A DNA stretch of 64,000 bases from JAEUHZ01 sp964552795 (GCA_964552795.1 CAZKIO010000016.1:10506-74505); one strand, 5' to 3'; numbered from the stretch's first letter, positions 18,182-28,787 are shown. Notes: a model not told the origin generated them from the letters alone. Numbers and translations are program-made.

Positions 18182-18211
18182 ATTCTAGCGTCCCGCCCGC
18201 GGCGGCGTCAG
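18182..18211 (-). promoter_or_regulatory. Sigma70-like promoter of the BtpA-moaB unit
   Basis: Minus strand: -35 CTGACG (18206-18211, 4 of 6 consensus), 18-base spacer, -10 TAGAAT (18182-18187, 5 of 6). Only nine bases separate the -10 from the ATG at 18172, so the mRNA would be leaderless or nearly so. The -35 overlaps the stop of the upstream gene. Confidence 0.55.
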
Positions 18212-19893
18212 ACCGACGAGCGGACGCGGGCCAGGCCGCACAGGGCGCGGCGCAGGCGCGGGTGCGCGTCGAAGCGCAGCACGAACTCCGACTCGCGCCG
18301 GCCGCCCTTGGCGCGGACGACCGCCAGGAGCGCGCGCCGATCGGCCGCCGGCCAGCGCGCGAGGTCGGGGAGCAGGCACAGGAGCGGCGCCCAGCGCGCG
18401 AACGCCGCGCGCTCGTCGCCGGTCCAGCCCGTCAGGCGCCGGACGCCCAGCGCGCGCGCGACCTCGGTGACGGACGCGCGCACGCCGGCCTCGCGGTCGG
18501 CGCCGCCGCGCGCGCGCAGGCGGCGCGACACCGCGGCGCTGACGCGTCCCGCCGGGAAGAAGCCGATCGCGTCGCCGCGGGCGCCGTCGGGCGGGAACAC
18601 CAGGTCGTGCTGCACGAGGCGCTCCAGCACGCGCCGCGACGAGCGGTGCCGCGGCCGGGCAGCGCTGCGCGCGCGTTCGGCGCGGCGCAGCGCGCGCGCG
18701 CCGCGGTCGCGCGGCGCGAACCCGAGCTTCTCGTAGAACCACCAGGCTCCCGAGAGGAGGCCTTCCTCGTTGTGGTGGCCGAGCTGGTAGGGCGGGACCG
18801 TGAAGGTCTCGGCGCCGAACAGCACGCGCACGGCGGCCAGCACGCGCGCGTAGATCCAGGCCGATTCGCCGCCGCGGAAGGTCTCGAAGACGTTGAACGC
18901 GATCTCGGCGGAGCCGAACAGCGCGCTCGAGAGCACGTAGCCGATCGGGACGCCGTTCCGCAGCATCAGGATCGCGTACACGGACTCCAGGAGCAGCCGC
19001 TCGCGCGGCAGCACGCCGAAGCAGGCCAGCGCGAGGCCGTCGCCGCAGTCGACCCAGCGCGCGTCGCGCGCGTCGGCCGCCATGAACGCGTCCAGGTCAC
19101 GCGAGCGCACGACCATCGCGTCGCGCGCGAGCTGAACCAGCGCCCGCGCCTCGCGGCGCGAGAGCTCGCGGATCGCGCGCGGCGGCCGGCGGATCTCGCG
19201 GGCGAGGTCGGGGCGGTCGCGGCGCAGCGGCGCGGTGCGCCACGCGATCACGGGCACGGCGTGCACGGCCGTGGTGCGCGAGGGCGTGCCCCGCCCCGGC
19301 CGGAGCACCAGTTCCAGGTCGAGCGCCTCGTACAGGTAGCGGCGCACCTCGGGCGCGGCCTCGAGCGCCGCGATGCGCCGCAGCAGGAACCCTGCGTCGC
19401 TCTCCCCCGCTGCGCGCAGGGCGTCGATCAGTTCGCGCGCGTCCAGGCCGCGCGCGTCCAACCCGCAACTCTCCGCCCACGGCAACAGATAGGGCAGCAG
19501 CGCGTCGAGCTTCTCGGCGGGGGCCTGCGCGGCCTCCGCGTCGTCCCACGTCAGGTCCAGGGACCGCGGAAAGCGACCGGCGAGCCACGTCGCGGTGGGT
19601 TCGAAGAAGCGGTAGCGGAGCGCCGTGCCCGCGATGCCGCTGTCCGCGAGGCGCGCGCGGTGCCGCGCGAGGTCCGGTCGCGTCGCGAACGCGTCCAGCA
19701 GCGCGACGGTGCGCGCCAGCACCGCACCGTCGTCGGGATGGGCGCGCAGGAAGCACAGTTCCTCGTGCAGCGCGACCACGTCCTTCGCAGCGCGCAGCGG
19801 CCGCTTGCCGAGCGCGCGCAGCAGTTCCACGCGCCGTTCCGCGGTGCCCGGCGCGTACTGCCCGTGCAGCGCGATCAACGCGCGCAGCGTCAC
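18208..19893 (-). CDS. Conserved-looking protein of unknown function with a GNAT-like central segment
   Basis: 561 residues from a GTG start (19893), no signal peptide or membrane helix. Residues 1-240 are helical and Arg/Leu-rich. The most structured part is residues 270-400: LESVYAILMLRNGVPIGYVL, then EIAFNVFETFRGGE, then a segment ending WWFYEKLGF. These blocks resemble the beta-sheet, acceptor loop and C-terminal YEKLGF motif of GNAT acyltransferases, but the acetyl-CoA R/QxxGxG/A loop is not obvious. The last 150 residues are again Arg/Ala-rich. It lies 40 bases downstream of tRNA-Thr on the same strand and could be cotranscribed with it. Function is unknown; acyltransferase is only a suggestion. 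Confidence 0.7.
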   Translation of the reverse strand: MTLRALIALHGQYAPGTAERRVELLRALGKRPLRAAKDVVALHEELCFLRAHPDDGAVLARTVALLDAFATRPDLARHRARLADSGIAGTALRYRFFEPTATWLAGRFPRSLDLTWDDAEAAQAPAEKLDALLPYLLPWAESCGLDARGLDARELIDALRAAGESDAGFLLRRIAALEAAPEVRRYLYEALDLELVLRPGRGTPSRTTAVHAVPVIAWRTAPLRRDRPDLAREIRRPPRAIRELSRREARALVQLARDAMVVRSRDLDAFMAADARDARWVDCGDGLALACFGVLPRERLLLESVYAILMLRNGVPIGYVLSSALFGSAEIAFNVFETFRGGESAWIYARVLAAVRVLFGAETFTVPPYQLGHHNEEGLLSGAWWFYEKLGFAPRDRGARALRRAERARSAARPRHRSSRRVLERLVQHDLVFPPDGARGDAIGFFPAGRVSAAVSRRLRARGGADREAGVRASVTEVARALGVRRLTGWTGDERAAFARWAPLLCLLPDLARWPAADRRALLAVVRAKGGRRESEFVLRFDAHPRLRRALCGLARVRSSV

Positions 19894-19933
19894 GCGGCCC
19901 CCCGTTCGCGGTCGCTCGATCCGCGCCGCGGGT

Positions 19934-20008
19934 TGGAGCCAGAGGCGGGATTCGAACCCGCAACCCCCGCTTTACGAAAGCGGTGCACTACCGTTGTGCT
20001 ACTCTGGC
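19934..20008 (-). tRNA. tRNA-Thr (anticodon CGU)
   Basis: A complete cloverleaf on the minus strand: acceptor GCCAGAG/CTCTGGC, D arm GCAC/GTGC, anticodon stem CCGCT/AGCGG with loop TTCGTAA (anticodon CGU, reading ACG), variable loop GGGTT, and T arm GCGGG-TTCGAAT-CCCGC. The 3' end TCCA is encoded. ACG is a common Thr codon in this GC-rich sequence. Confidence 0.96.
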
Positions 20009-20186
20009 CGATTGGACGTTCCGCGTGGGAGCCCCACCGCGGATCGGTTCGCGCGGCGCGCGACTTGAGCCCGGCGGCTGCCGTGGTCCGCAAAGCCTAC
20101 CACCGGACGGCCGGCGTCCCAGGCCGGCGTCCGATCCGGCGCAGCGCGCGCGCCGGATCGGCGACCTCGAGCCGGATCCTGCCGGT

Positions 20187-22274
20187 CTAGTTCCTCAGCT
20201 TCTCGAGGATGCGGGCGCGATCGGCCGCCGACATCGACAGGCTGCCGAGCACGCGTGCGGCCGCCTCGCGGACGGACATCGCGGCGTCGGAACGCACGAC
20301 CTCCTCCACCGCGGCGGTGGCCTCGGCCGTCATGGAACCGCCCGCGCGGGCGACCACGCGGGCCAGCGCCGCGCCGGCCGCGGCGCGCACGGCGTCCGAG
20401 CGGCCGCCGTCGACGAGCGTCTTCAAGAGCGCCTGGTTCTGGCCCGGGCCGCCGCGCAGGCCGAGCGCCTCGATCGCGGGCATCGCCGTCGCGTCCTCGC
20501 GCAGGGCGGCCTGCGCCAGGTGGTCGAGCGCCGGCGTCAGGTCGGTGGTGCCGCGACCCAGGTGCGCCAGCACCTCGGCCGAACGGGCGGCGAGGTCCTT
20601 GGCCAGGGCGCGGTCGCCCTGCAGTTCCGCCGTGAGCGGGCCCTGCAGCGCGTCGAGGTCGCCGGCGCCGCTGGTCGTGCCCGTGATGCGGTCGCCCCAG
20701 ATGGATGCAGCGGTGTCCTCGTCGTTCGTCAGCACCACGACGGGGATGCCGGACAGGCGCTCGTCCTGGTGCACCTCGTCGACGATCTCGGAGGTGGTGA
20801 TGTCCTTGAGCGAATCGGCCACGACGACCACGTCGAGCGCCGGCGAGCGGCGCAGGACCACGAGGCCGCTCGCACCGTCCGCGGCGATCGACGCGTGCGC
20901 GCCCAGGCCGCGCAGGGCCTCGGCCATCGCCGCGGCGCGCGCCGCGTCGCCGTCGATCACGAGGGCGAGGCGCAGGACCTCGCGCGCGGACGACTCGCCC
21001 AGCGCGGCGACCACGTCCGCCGAGGCGGCCTGGCCCGAGCGGGCGGCGACCTGGCCCAGCGCCACCGCGGCTTCGGAGCGCATCGCCCCGTCGCGCGAGG
21101 CGAGCGCGTTGCGCAGGCCGGCGGTCGGCGCGGGCGCCAGCGGACCGAGCACGCGACACAGGGCGCTGGCGGTCGAGGAGTCGCCGCTCCGGACCGAGCT
21201 CTGCAGCGCGAGATCGAGCGCGTCGACGCCGGCGCCGTTGACGGCGATCAGCGTGGCGCCCGCGGCGTCCTTCCACTCGCCGACGTCCTGGCCGGCGGCC
21301 ACGAGCGCGTCCAGGCGCGTCTGGCCGTCGACGTAGGCGCGCGCGAGGCCGGCCAGCGCATCGACCGAGCTGGGGTCGACCGAGAGCGCGTCGTAGTACG
21401 CGCGCTTGCTCATCTCGCTGCCGTAGAGCGAACGCGGGATCGGCGTGCCCACGATCTGGCCGTCGCGCCAGTCCCAGACGACGTCGCTGGCCTCGCCGCG
21501 GCGCAGCGCCGTGTCGCTGCGGCGCCAGTAGGCCTCGCCGGCGGCCATGAAGTTGGTGAGCGCGCTGCCGCCGGCCTTCAACCGGGCCAGCGAGCTCGCG
21601 GCCGCCTCGCGCACGACCGGGTCGGCGTCGCCGGCGGCGGTGCGCTGCAGTGCCGCGATCGCGCGCTGGCTGCCGATGTTGCCCAGCACGTAGGCCACGT
21701 TGCGGCGCTGGACCGGATCGTCGCTGTGCAGGGCGGTCGAGAGCGGCACGACCACGTCCTCGTCCATCTGCGCGAGGGCGTGCATCGCGAGGACGCGGCG
21801 GTCCTCGTCGCCGCTGCTGCCCAGCAGCGCGGCGAGGTACGGCACGGCGTACTCGCCGTGGTCGGTGGACAGCGCGCGGACCGCCTTGCGGCGCTCCATG
21901 GCGTCCTCGTTCGTGGTCGCCTCGCGGACCAGCGCGAGGATCGCGTCCTTGTCGGCGCGGCGCTCCTTGCGCTCCATCCGCGCCAGATCGATCAGGCGCC
22001 GGGCGGCCAGCTCGAAGTCACCGCCCAGGACGAGCAGGTCGCGCCAGTCGGCGTAGTCCCGGCTGGTCCACAGCTCGTATGCCGCGGCCTGGTCCGGCGA
22101 CATGGCCAGGACCTTCTTGAGCATGGTCAGGGCCTCGTCCTTGCGTCCGCGGTGGAGCAGGTCGATGGCCGAGCCGAAGGTGTCCTGGAGTTCGTCGGGC
22201 GCCGCCGCCCAGGAGGGCGTGGTGAAGGCGGAGATGGCGACGAACAGGCCGATCGTGCGGCGCAGTCCGGTCAT
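20187..22274 (-). CDS. Exported HEAT-repeat protein with embedded receiver-like domain
   Basis: 695 residues. A signal peptide (MTGLRRTIGLFVAISAFTTPSWA) with GAGAGGA-type ribosome site eight bases before the ATG supports the start at 22274. Residues 25-90 look TPR-like, followed by HEAT/PBS-lyase-type helical repeats (ALHSDDPVQRRNVAYVLGNI, DADPVVREAAASSLARL). Residues about 430-545 resemble a response-regulator receiver: LALVIDGD (acidic pocket), LDVVVVADSL (Asp at the phosphorylation position) and GIPVVVLTND (Thr at the switch). The lysine near the end is missing. HEAT-like repeats resume to the C-terminus. Receivers are normally cytoplasmic, so one in an exported protein is probably non-phosphorylated and serves as a binding fold. 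Role unknown. It is transcribed away from anmK's 3' end. Confidence 0.83.
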   Translation of the reverse strand: MTGLRRTIGLFVAISAFTTPSWAAAPDELQDTFGSAIDLLHRGRKDEALTMLKKVLAMSPDQAAAYELWTSRDYADWRDLLVLGGDFELAARRLIDLARMERKERRADKDAILALVREATTNEDAMERRKAVRALSTDHGEYAVPYLAALLGSSGDEDRRVLAMHALAQMDEDVVVPLSTALHSDDPVQRRNVAYVLGNIGSQRAIAALQRTAAGDADPVVREAAASSLARLKAGGSALTNFMAAGEAYWRRSDTALRRGEASDVVWDWRDGQIVGTPIPRSLYGSEMSKRAYYDALSVDPSSVDALAGLARAYVDGQTRLDALVAAGQDVGEWKDAAGATLIAVNGAGVDALDLALQSSVRSGDSSTASALCRVLGPLAPAPTAGLRNALASRDGAMRSEAAVALGQVAARSGQAASADVVAALGESSAREVLRLALVIDGDAARAAAMAEALRGLGAHASIAADGASGLVVLRRSPALDVVVVADSLKDITTSEIVDEVHQDERLSGIPVVVLTNDEDTAASIWGDRITGTTSGAGDLDALQGPLTAELQGDRALAKDLAARSAEVLAHLGRGTTDLTPALDHLAQAALREDATAMPAIEALGLRGGPGQNQALLKTLVDGGRSDAVRAAAGAALARVVARAGGSMTAEATAAVEEVVRSDAAMSVREAAARVLGSLSMSAADRARILEKLRN

Positions 22275-22485
22275 GAGGCGGATCCTCTCGCGGGGGGTCG
22301 TGAGTACGCGAATGCGTCGGGGGGGGACCGTCTGGTCGGCCAGCCCCTGGAATCCCAGTGGTGTGGCCTGGGCCGACAATCGGTCGGGGGATGATACTGA
22401 GGGAGGGGTCGGGGTCAAGGCGAGCGCGCTCCGGAGAACGGACGCGCCACCGATCGGCGGGCACCGAGCCGCCGCGGAGAGGGAT

Positions 22486-23682
22486 CTACCCCCGGTCCGG
22501 GACCCGGCAACCGGCGGCGCTGATCTTCCCCAGGCAGCGCCCGCGCGGCGCTCCGGTCGCCCCCGGGTGGCTCAGGGGGATGCCCAGGACGCACGCGGCG
22601 GCCAGGACGGCGAAAACCAGCGCCTCGCGGGCCTTGGGGTCGACCCCGTGGGCGGCGCTGGAACGGACGGGGACGCCCGAGCGCTGCTCGAGCGCGCGCA
22701 TCAGGGTTCGGTGGAAGACGCCGCCGCCCGCGACGACGAGTTCCGCGACCGGTTCGGGGGAGAACCGGGCCAGCGATCCGGCGACGGTCGCCGCCACCAG
22801 GTGCGTGGCGCTGGCCAGGAGGTCAGCGCCTCCATCCCCCACGGCTCCGCGCGCGCGCGCCGCCGCCACGACCTCGTCCACCCAGCGCTCGCCGAACGTG
22901 TCGCGGCCGGTGCTGCGCGGCGGCGGCCGTTCGAAGAACGGGTGCTGGAGCAGGTGCCGCACGAGATCCTCGTCGGGCCGGCCGCGCGCGGCGGCCGCGC
23001 CGTCGCGATCGAGCGGCGCGTCGAGGAAACGCCGCGCGAGCCCGTCGAGCAGGCTGTTGGCCGGCCCCGTGTCGAACGCCAGCAGCCGATCGCCCGTGAG
23101 CAGCAGCGTCAGGTTGCCCATGCCGCCCAGGTTGAGGATCGCCGCGGGCCGCGGAACGCGCGCGAAGATCAGGCCGTCGGCGAGCGGCGAGAGCGGCGCG
23201 CCCTCGCCGCCGGCCGCGACGTCGCGCCGGCGGAAGTCGCTGACGACCGCGGCGCCGCACTCCTCCGCCACGCAGTCGCCGTCGCCCAGTTGCAGCGTGG
23301 CCGGTCCGCTGCTCTCCGCGCCGTCGTGATGCCACACGGTCTGGCCGTGGCTGCCGACGAGGTCGAGCGCGAACCCCGCCCGCTCCGCGACCGCGCGCGC
23401 CGCGCGACCGAATGCGCGGCCCAGGTCGCGATCGAGCAGCGCGGCCTCGCGCAGTCCGCACGGCTCTCCGTCCAGCACGCCGCGCACGCGTCCCGCGAGG
23501 CCGTCGGGGAACGGCTCGCAGGCGAAGTGCACGAGTTCCGGCGGGAGCAGGCGAACGCCGCCGGGCGCACGCTCGGCCCTCAGGCGCGCGAGTCCGACGT
23601 CGATGCCGTCGGCGGATGTACCCGAGAGGACGCCCGCGACGAGCGCGCCCTCGGCGAAGAACCGGCGTTCGATCTCGTGCAC
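22486..23682 (-). CDS. anmK: Anhydro-N-acetylmuramic acid kinase
   Basis: 398 residues, typical for AnmK. The phosphate-binding GVLSGTSADGIDVG, the base-recognition GSHGQTVWHHDG, RRRDVAAGGEGAPLSPL, ILNLGGMGNLT and FDTGPANSLLDG are all present in order, and a C-terminal ELVVAGGGVFHRTLM holds the second nucleotide loop. The enzyme cleaves the 1,6-anhydro ring and phosphorylates anhydro-MurNAc to MurNAc-6-phosphate in peptidoglycan recycling. Its presence supports a peptidoglycan wall with turnover. The usual partner murQ is not nearby. The gene is divergent from the NtrC-type regulator (114-bp gap). Confidence 0.95.
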   Translation of the reverse strand: MHEIERRFFAEGALVAGVLSGTSADGIDVGLARLRAERAPGGVRLLPPELVHFACEPFPDGLAGRVRGVLDGEPCGLREAALLDRDLGRAFGRAARAVAERAGFALDLVGSHGQTVWHHDGAESSGPATLQLGDGDCVAEECGAAVVSDFRRRDVAAGGEGAPLSPLADGLIFARVPRPAAILNLGGMGNLTLLLTGDRLLAFDTGPANSLLDGLARRFLDAPLDRDGAAAARGRPDEDLVRHLLQHPFFERPPPRSTGRDTFGERWVDEVVAAARARGAVGDGGADLLASATHLVAATVAGSLARFSPEPVAELVVAGGGVFHRTLMRALEQRSGVPVRSSAAHGVDPKAREALVFAVLAAACVLGIPLSHPGATGAPRGRCLGKISAAGCRVPDRG

Positions 23683-23795
23683 GCGAGGCGAGCGCTGACG
23701 ACGCTCGATGCGCGGAGTGTACGCGCGCGGCTTTGGAGATCGAGCCCGGTGTCCGCGGTTGTGCGGGAACCGGGGAGCGTGTCACGATCCGCGGC

Positions 23796-25210
<1,415 letters not shown>

Positions 25211-25223
<13 letters not shown>

Positions 25224-25255
25224 GCCGGCCTGAAGCGAGCCGGCATGGAGCGAGC
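25211..25255 (+). repeat. Three tandem 15-bp copies across the stop codon of the regulator gene
   Basis: Units CGGCCTGAAGTGAGC, CGGCCTGAAGCGAGC and CGGCATGGAGCGAGC follow one another at 25211, 25226 and 25241. The first encodes the last residues Gly-Leu-Lys and the TGA stop; in the later copies the stop position is CGA. The 15-base period keeps frame, so this looks like a recent duplication of the gene end. Confidence 0.75.
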
Positions 25256-25269
25256 CCGCGCGGAACGCG

Positions 25270-25303
25270 CACGGCGCGCGCGGATCCCTCCGCGCGCGCC
25301 GTG
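25270..25303. terminator. Perfect 15-bp hairpin between convergent genes
   Basis: Arms 25270-25284 and 25289-25303 pair perfectly around TCCC, between the regulator stop (25223) and the LysM gene stop (25326). Probably a bidirectional terminator; no T-run. Confidence 0.6.
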
Positions 25304-25325
25304 CCGCCGTTCCCGGAACCCGCCC

Positions 25326-26087
25326 TCAGGGCAGGCGCAGGCGCATGCCCTTCTTGATCGACTCGGGCTTGGGGAGAACGTCGCGGTTGAGGTCGTAGAT
25401 GTCCTTCCAGCGGTTGCCGTCGCCCAGCTCCTTCTTGGCGATCTTCCACAGGCTGTCGCCGTCCTGCACGACGTGGAGCCGCTTGGGGGCGGCGGAGGAC
25501 TTCTCGCCCGCCGCGACGGCCGGGGCCGCGGGCTGCGCCGGGGCGTTCGCGGCGGCCGAGCGGCCGTCGGCGAACACGGGCACGTAGACCTTGTCACCCA
25601 CGGCGACGTCCATGCGGCCCTCGTTGTGGCGCTTCAGCACGTCGAGACGCTGCCAGTCGCCGTAGTAGTGGTGGGCGATGCTGCGCCAGGAGTCTCCTTC
25701 CTTCCACTGGTAGAGCTTCAGCTCGGGCAGCCACGAGTCCTCCAGGCCGTCGAGGCTCTTGAGGAGCGCGCCCGGAGGCAGGCCCGCCTTCGCCGGGGCG
25801 GCGACGACCGGTGCGACCGGCTGCGCGGCGGGCGGCTGGACGACCGGGGCCGGCACGATCGGCTGAGCCGCGGGCTGGACCGGCGCGGGTTGGATCTGCG
25901 TGCTGAGGAGCGGCTGTGCGGGCGCCGCGGGCGGGGTCTGGGCGACCTGCGCCGGCGCCGGCTTGCGGCCGCCGGCTTCGACGACCCCCGACTTGTCCAG
26001 CGGATCGTCGACGGTGACGGAGACCACCAGGATGATGGCGATCAGGAACAGAACGGAGAGGACGACGACCTTTTCGACCTTGCCCAT
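25326..26087 (-). CDS. Membrane-anchored protein with two LysM domains
   Basis: 253 residues. After MGKVEK comes a single hydrophobic helix (residues 7-25), then a Pro/Gln/Ala-rich linker of about 100 residues crossing the periplasm. Two LysM motifs follow. The first reads YQWKEGDSWRSIAHHYYGDWQ...NEGRMDVAVGDKVYVP, here given in parts; the second, at the C-terminus, has VVQDGDSLWKIAKKELGDGN and ends IKKGMRLRLP. LysM binds N-acetylglucosamine in peptidoglycan or chitin, so the protein probably tethers the inner membrane to the wall. No catalytic domain is attached. A promoter with consensus TTGACA lies about 100 bases upstream. The start at 26087 is chosen because the anchor begins there. Confidence 0.88.
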   Translation of the reverse strand: MGKVEKVVVLSVLFLIAIILVVSVTVDDPLDKSGVVEAGGRKPAPAQVAQTPPAAPAQPLLSTQIQPAPVQPAAQPIVPAPVVQPPAAQPVAPVVAAPAKAGLPPGALLKSLDGLEDSWLPELKLYQWKEGDSWRSIAHHYYGDWQRLDVLKRHNEGRMDVAVGDKVYVPVFADGRSAAANAPAQPAAPAVAAGEKSSAAPKRLHVVQDGDSLWKIAKKELGDGNRWKDIYDLNRDVLPKPESIKKGMRLRLP

Positions 26088-26387
26088 GGGTATCGCGCGG
26101 CACCTGCGCCGGCCGCGGCGCGTGCGGAGTTGGGATGAACCGGAAGCGTTGGCGGGCGCGCCCGGTCGGGCGGCCTCAACTCGCGCTGTCGTAGGGGCTT
26201 GCAAGGAGCGTGTCAAAGGGAAAGGCGCCATTCCTCCCCCACATGGAGTGTGGTTGGAGGGTCCAGACACACCCGGCTGGAGGGGTCTGCCGGCGTCGGG
26301 CGGGGCGCCCGGGACGCCGAGCCGGCGCCCGAACGGACGGTCGCGCCTCGCGCCGCGCGGGTCCGGCGACTAGAACGCGCAGGCCCG
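26088..26387. other. 300-bp divergent intergenic region between LysM and glycosyltransferase genes
   Basis: It holds the minus-strand promoter at 26188-26216 and a plus-strand -10-like TAGAAC (26371-26376) eleven bases before the glycosyltransferase ATG. Open frames crossing the region have Arg/Gly-rich composition and no recognisable content. I see nothing else. Confidence 0.5.
26188..26216 (-). promoter_or_regulatory. Sigma70-type promoter upstream of the LysM gene
   Basis: Minus strand: -35 TTGACA (26211-26216, perfect consensus), 17-base spacer, -10 TACGAC (26188-26193, 3 of 6). It points at the LysM gene with a leader of about 95 bases. It is the only perfect TTGACA I noticed in an intergenic region of the window. 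Confidence 0.5.
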
Positions 26388-28787
26388 ATGCCCGATCCGC
26401 GACCGAGCCCCCCCGATCCCCAAGCGCCGCCGACCTCTCGCACCGGCTGGATGCGCGCGCTGCTCGCGCTCACGCTCGCGCTCGAGTTGTGGGCGTGGCT
26501 GCGCGTCGACGGCTACCAGATCGCGGACTCCGTCGAGTTCATGGAGCGCGCGCAGATCTTCCTGCGCGGCGAGGAGATGATCGACGCCGGCGCGATCCGC
26601 CCCTTCGGTTTCTCGTTCGCGCTGCTGCCGTTCTTCGCGTTCGCGGACTGGTTCGGACTGCAGGACCTGCGCGCGCTCGTGTGGAGCGTGACGCTGTTCG
26701 TGATGCTGCTGGGCTGCGTGCTGGTGTTCCTGTCGGCGCGCATCGGCGCGCGCATCGGCGGGCGCTCGTGCGCGATCGCCACCGGCCTCTTCGTCGCGAC
26801 CAACCCTGTTTTCCTGCAGTATTCGACGCAACCCGAGTCGGGCATCCCGGCCGGAGTGTGCGTGGCGCTGGCGCTCGAACGCCTGCTGCAGCGCGGCACG
26901 TTCCGCCAGGCGCTCGTCGGCGGACTGTGGCTCGGCGTCGCGTTCATGGTGGCGTACAAGACGCTCCTGATCGCGCTCGCGCTGCTGGGCTGCGTGGTCC
27001 TCGTGGACCGCTGGCGGCACACGGCGCGCTGGCGCGGGATCGTCGCGGGACTGGGAGCCGCCCTCCTGCTGCAGAGCCTGCTCGACGGCCTGATGTTCGG
27101 CGCCTACGGCGCGAGCGTCGGCAACTACCTGGCGCAGAACGCGGGCAGCGTGCTGACCTCGATCTTCCTCAAGGTCCACCACACGTTCTACCAGCCGCCC
27201 GGCGCGCCGCTCGACGCATCGCACGGCAGCTGGGCGCTGTCCGTGGCCGACTACTTCTACGGCGTGCGCGCGCAGCTCACCGGACACGAGTGGCGCGGCC
27301 CGACCGACATCTCCCTGCGCGGGAAGATGGGTCCGTGGTTCTACGTCACCGAGCTGCCGACGATGCTGGTGTGGCCCGCGATCGCCGCGCTGGTGCTGGG
27401 CAGCCTGCGCGCCCTGGGGCTCCGCGCGACCGGCGCCTGGATGCTGCTCGCGATGTTCGTGATCAACGTCGCGGCGATGAGCAACAAGGGGCAGAAGGAA
27501 TTCCGCCTGTGGATTCCGCTGCTGCCGGTGCTGGCGCCCGTGTGCGGCCTGGGCTGGGCCTGGATCGCCGACGGCCTGCTCGCGCGGCGCGCGCGCCTGC
27601 GCCCCGCGCTGGCCGTGGCCGCCGCCGCGGCCACGCTGGTCCTGGGACTGCGCGAGCTGGCGACGATCAACACGCGCAAGTTCGGCGGCTACTGGGAGGC
27701 GATCGACTGGGTCAACGCGCGCGCGCGAGAGACGCTCGGCGTTCGCGCCGCGGACGCCGCGCGGCGCGGGCTCGCCGCGCCCGAACGCCTGCGCGTCGCC
27801 TGCGCGTACCACTGGGCGGTCTACCTGCGCGAGTCGCCGCTCGTCGAGATGGTGAAGCTGCCCTGGCAGCTCAACATGTGGACGCAGTACGAACCGACCG
27901 AGAGCGGCTTCGTGCAGGAGCACGCCGACGACCTGGCGGAGCTGGCCGATCTCGACGTGTTCCTGGTGCACCTGCCGATCCTGTCGAACCACCCCGAGCT
28001 CTTGCGCTGGGCGGCGCTGCACTACGACGTCGCGGCCGCGTTCTACGACCATGCCACGTACGACGACCTCGGCCCCATCTACGTGCTGGAGCGGCGCACG
28101 AGCGATCCGCGCGGCCGGCGCTTCCTGGACGTGCGCCGCGACGTGGATGCGCGCGAGTTCCAGGACCAGCGGCAGATGCGCGGCGCGATGGACTTCTTCG
28201 ACCCGACGGATCCCTCCGGCGACCGGCTCGAGCTCCTGGGGGTCGAGTACCGCGACGTCCCGCCGCACGGCTACGGCTGGATCACCTACCACTGGCGAGC
28301 GCCGCGCCGGCCGGCGCGCGACTGGACGCTCGTCGACCGCATCACCGCGCCCGCCGAACGCTACGTGTGGGACAACGGCCACCGCGCGGCCTACGGCGCG
28401 CTGCCCACCGACGAATGGGAACCGGGGGCGATCGTGTCCGAGGGCTACCTCGTCGTGCCGATCGCCGAGCCCTACAGGACGAGCGCGAGCTTCCGTCCGA
28501 TCGGCGACGGGTACCGGCGCGGCGACCTGATCCCCGTGCGCGTGTGGATGGGCGCGCGCGTGTACGGCGCGAGCACCGGCGAGGGCCTGCCGCCGGTCGA
28601 GCACGAGCTGGCGGCGGCGCGGCCGGGGTCGAGCGCGGCACTGCGCGGACCCGGGCAGGCGGAGGTGTTCGACCTGCCCGACGGCGCACAGTTCAGCGCC
28701 GACGGGCTCGTGCGCGTGCACGGTTTCCTGCTGCCGGTGCTGCCGGAGGCGCGCCTGCCGGACGACGGCCGGCCGGTGCCGGAGTAG
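26388..28787 (+). CDS. Polytopic membrane glycosyltransferase-like protein (GT-C fold)
   Basis: 799 residues. About ten transmembrane helices occupy residues 18-440; the last 350 residues are soluble and presumably periplasmic. In the first loop an acidic motif (ADSVEFMERAQ) follows helix 1 where GT-C enzymes keep their catalytic DD/DE pair. Near helix 9 the motif SNKGQKEFRLWIPLLPV resembles the H-K-E-x-R-F signature of the GT22 (ALG9/PIG-B) mannosyltransferases. RPFGFSFALLPFF also fits the luminal loop of that group. This supports a polyprenyl-phosphate-sugar-dependent transferase, but the exact family and sugar are inference. The ATG follows a -10-like TAGAAC by eleven bases. The soluble C-terminus has no recognised domain. 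Confidence 0.75.
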   Translation: MPDPRPSPPDPQAPPTSRTGWMRALLALTLALELWAWLRVDGYQIADSVEFMERAQIFLRGEEMIDAGAIRPFGFSFALLPFFAFADWFGLQDLRALVWSVTLFVMLLGCVLVFLSARIGARIGGRSCAIATGLFVATNPVFLQYSTQPESGIPAGVCVALALERLLQRGTFRQALVGGLWLGVAFMVAYKTLLIALALLGCVVLVDRWRHTARWRGIVAGLGAALLLQSLLDGLMFGAYGASVGNYLAQNAGSVLTSIFLKVHHTFYQPPGAPLDASHGSWALSVADYFYGVRAQLTGHEWRGPTDISLRGKMGPWFYVTELPTMLVWPAIAALVLGSLRALGLRATGAWMLLAMFVINVAAMSNKGQKEFRLWIPLLPVLAPVCGLGWAWIADGLLARRARLRPALAVAAAAATLVLGLRELATINTRKFGGYWEAIDWVNARARETLGVRAADAARRGLAAPERLRVACAYHWAVYLRESPLVEMVKLPWQLNMWTQYEPTESGFVQEHADDLAELADLDVFLVHLPILSNHPELLRWAALHYDVAAAFYDHATYDDLGPIYVLERRTSDPRGRRFLDVRRDVDAREFQDQRQMRGAMDFFDPTDPSGDRLELLGVEYRDVPPHGYGWITYHWRAPRRPARDWTLVDRITAPAERYVWDNGHRAAYGALPTDEWEPGAIVSEGYLVVPIAEPYRTSASFRPIGDGYRRGDLIPVRVWMGARVYGASTGEGLPPVEHELAAARPGSSAALRGPGQAEVFDLPDGAQFSADGLVRVHGFLLPVLPEARLPDDGRPVPE

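Noticed and set aside
22335..22377. Imperfect hairpin GTCGGCC-AG / CT-GGGCCGAC upstream of the HEAT protein gene
   Set aside because: Short, bulged, more than 100 bases from the anmK stop, and without supporting motifs. The rest of the 211-bp gap shows nothing clear.
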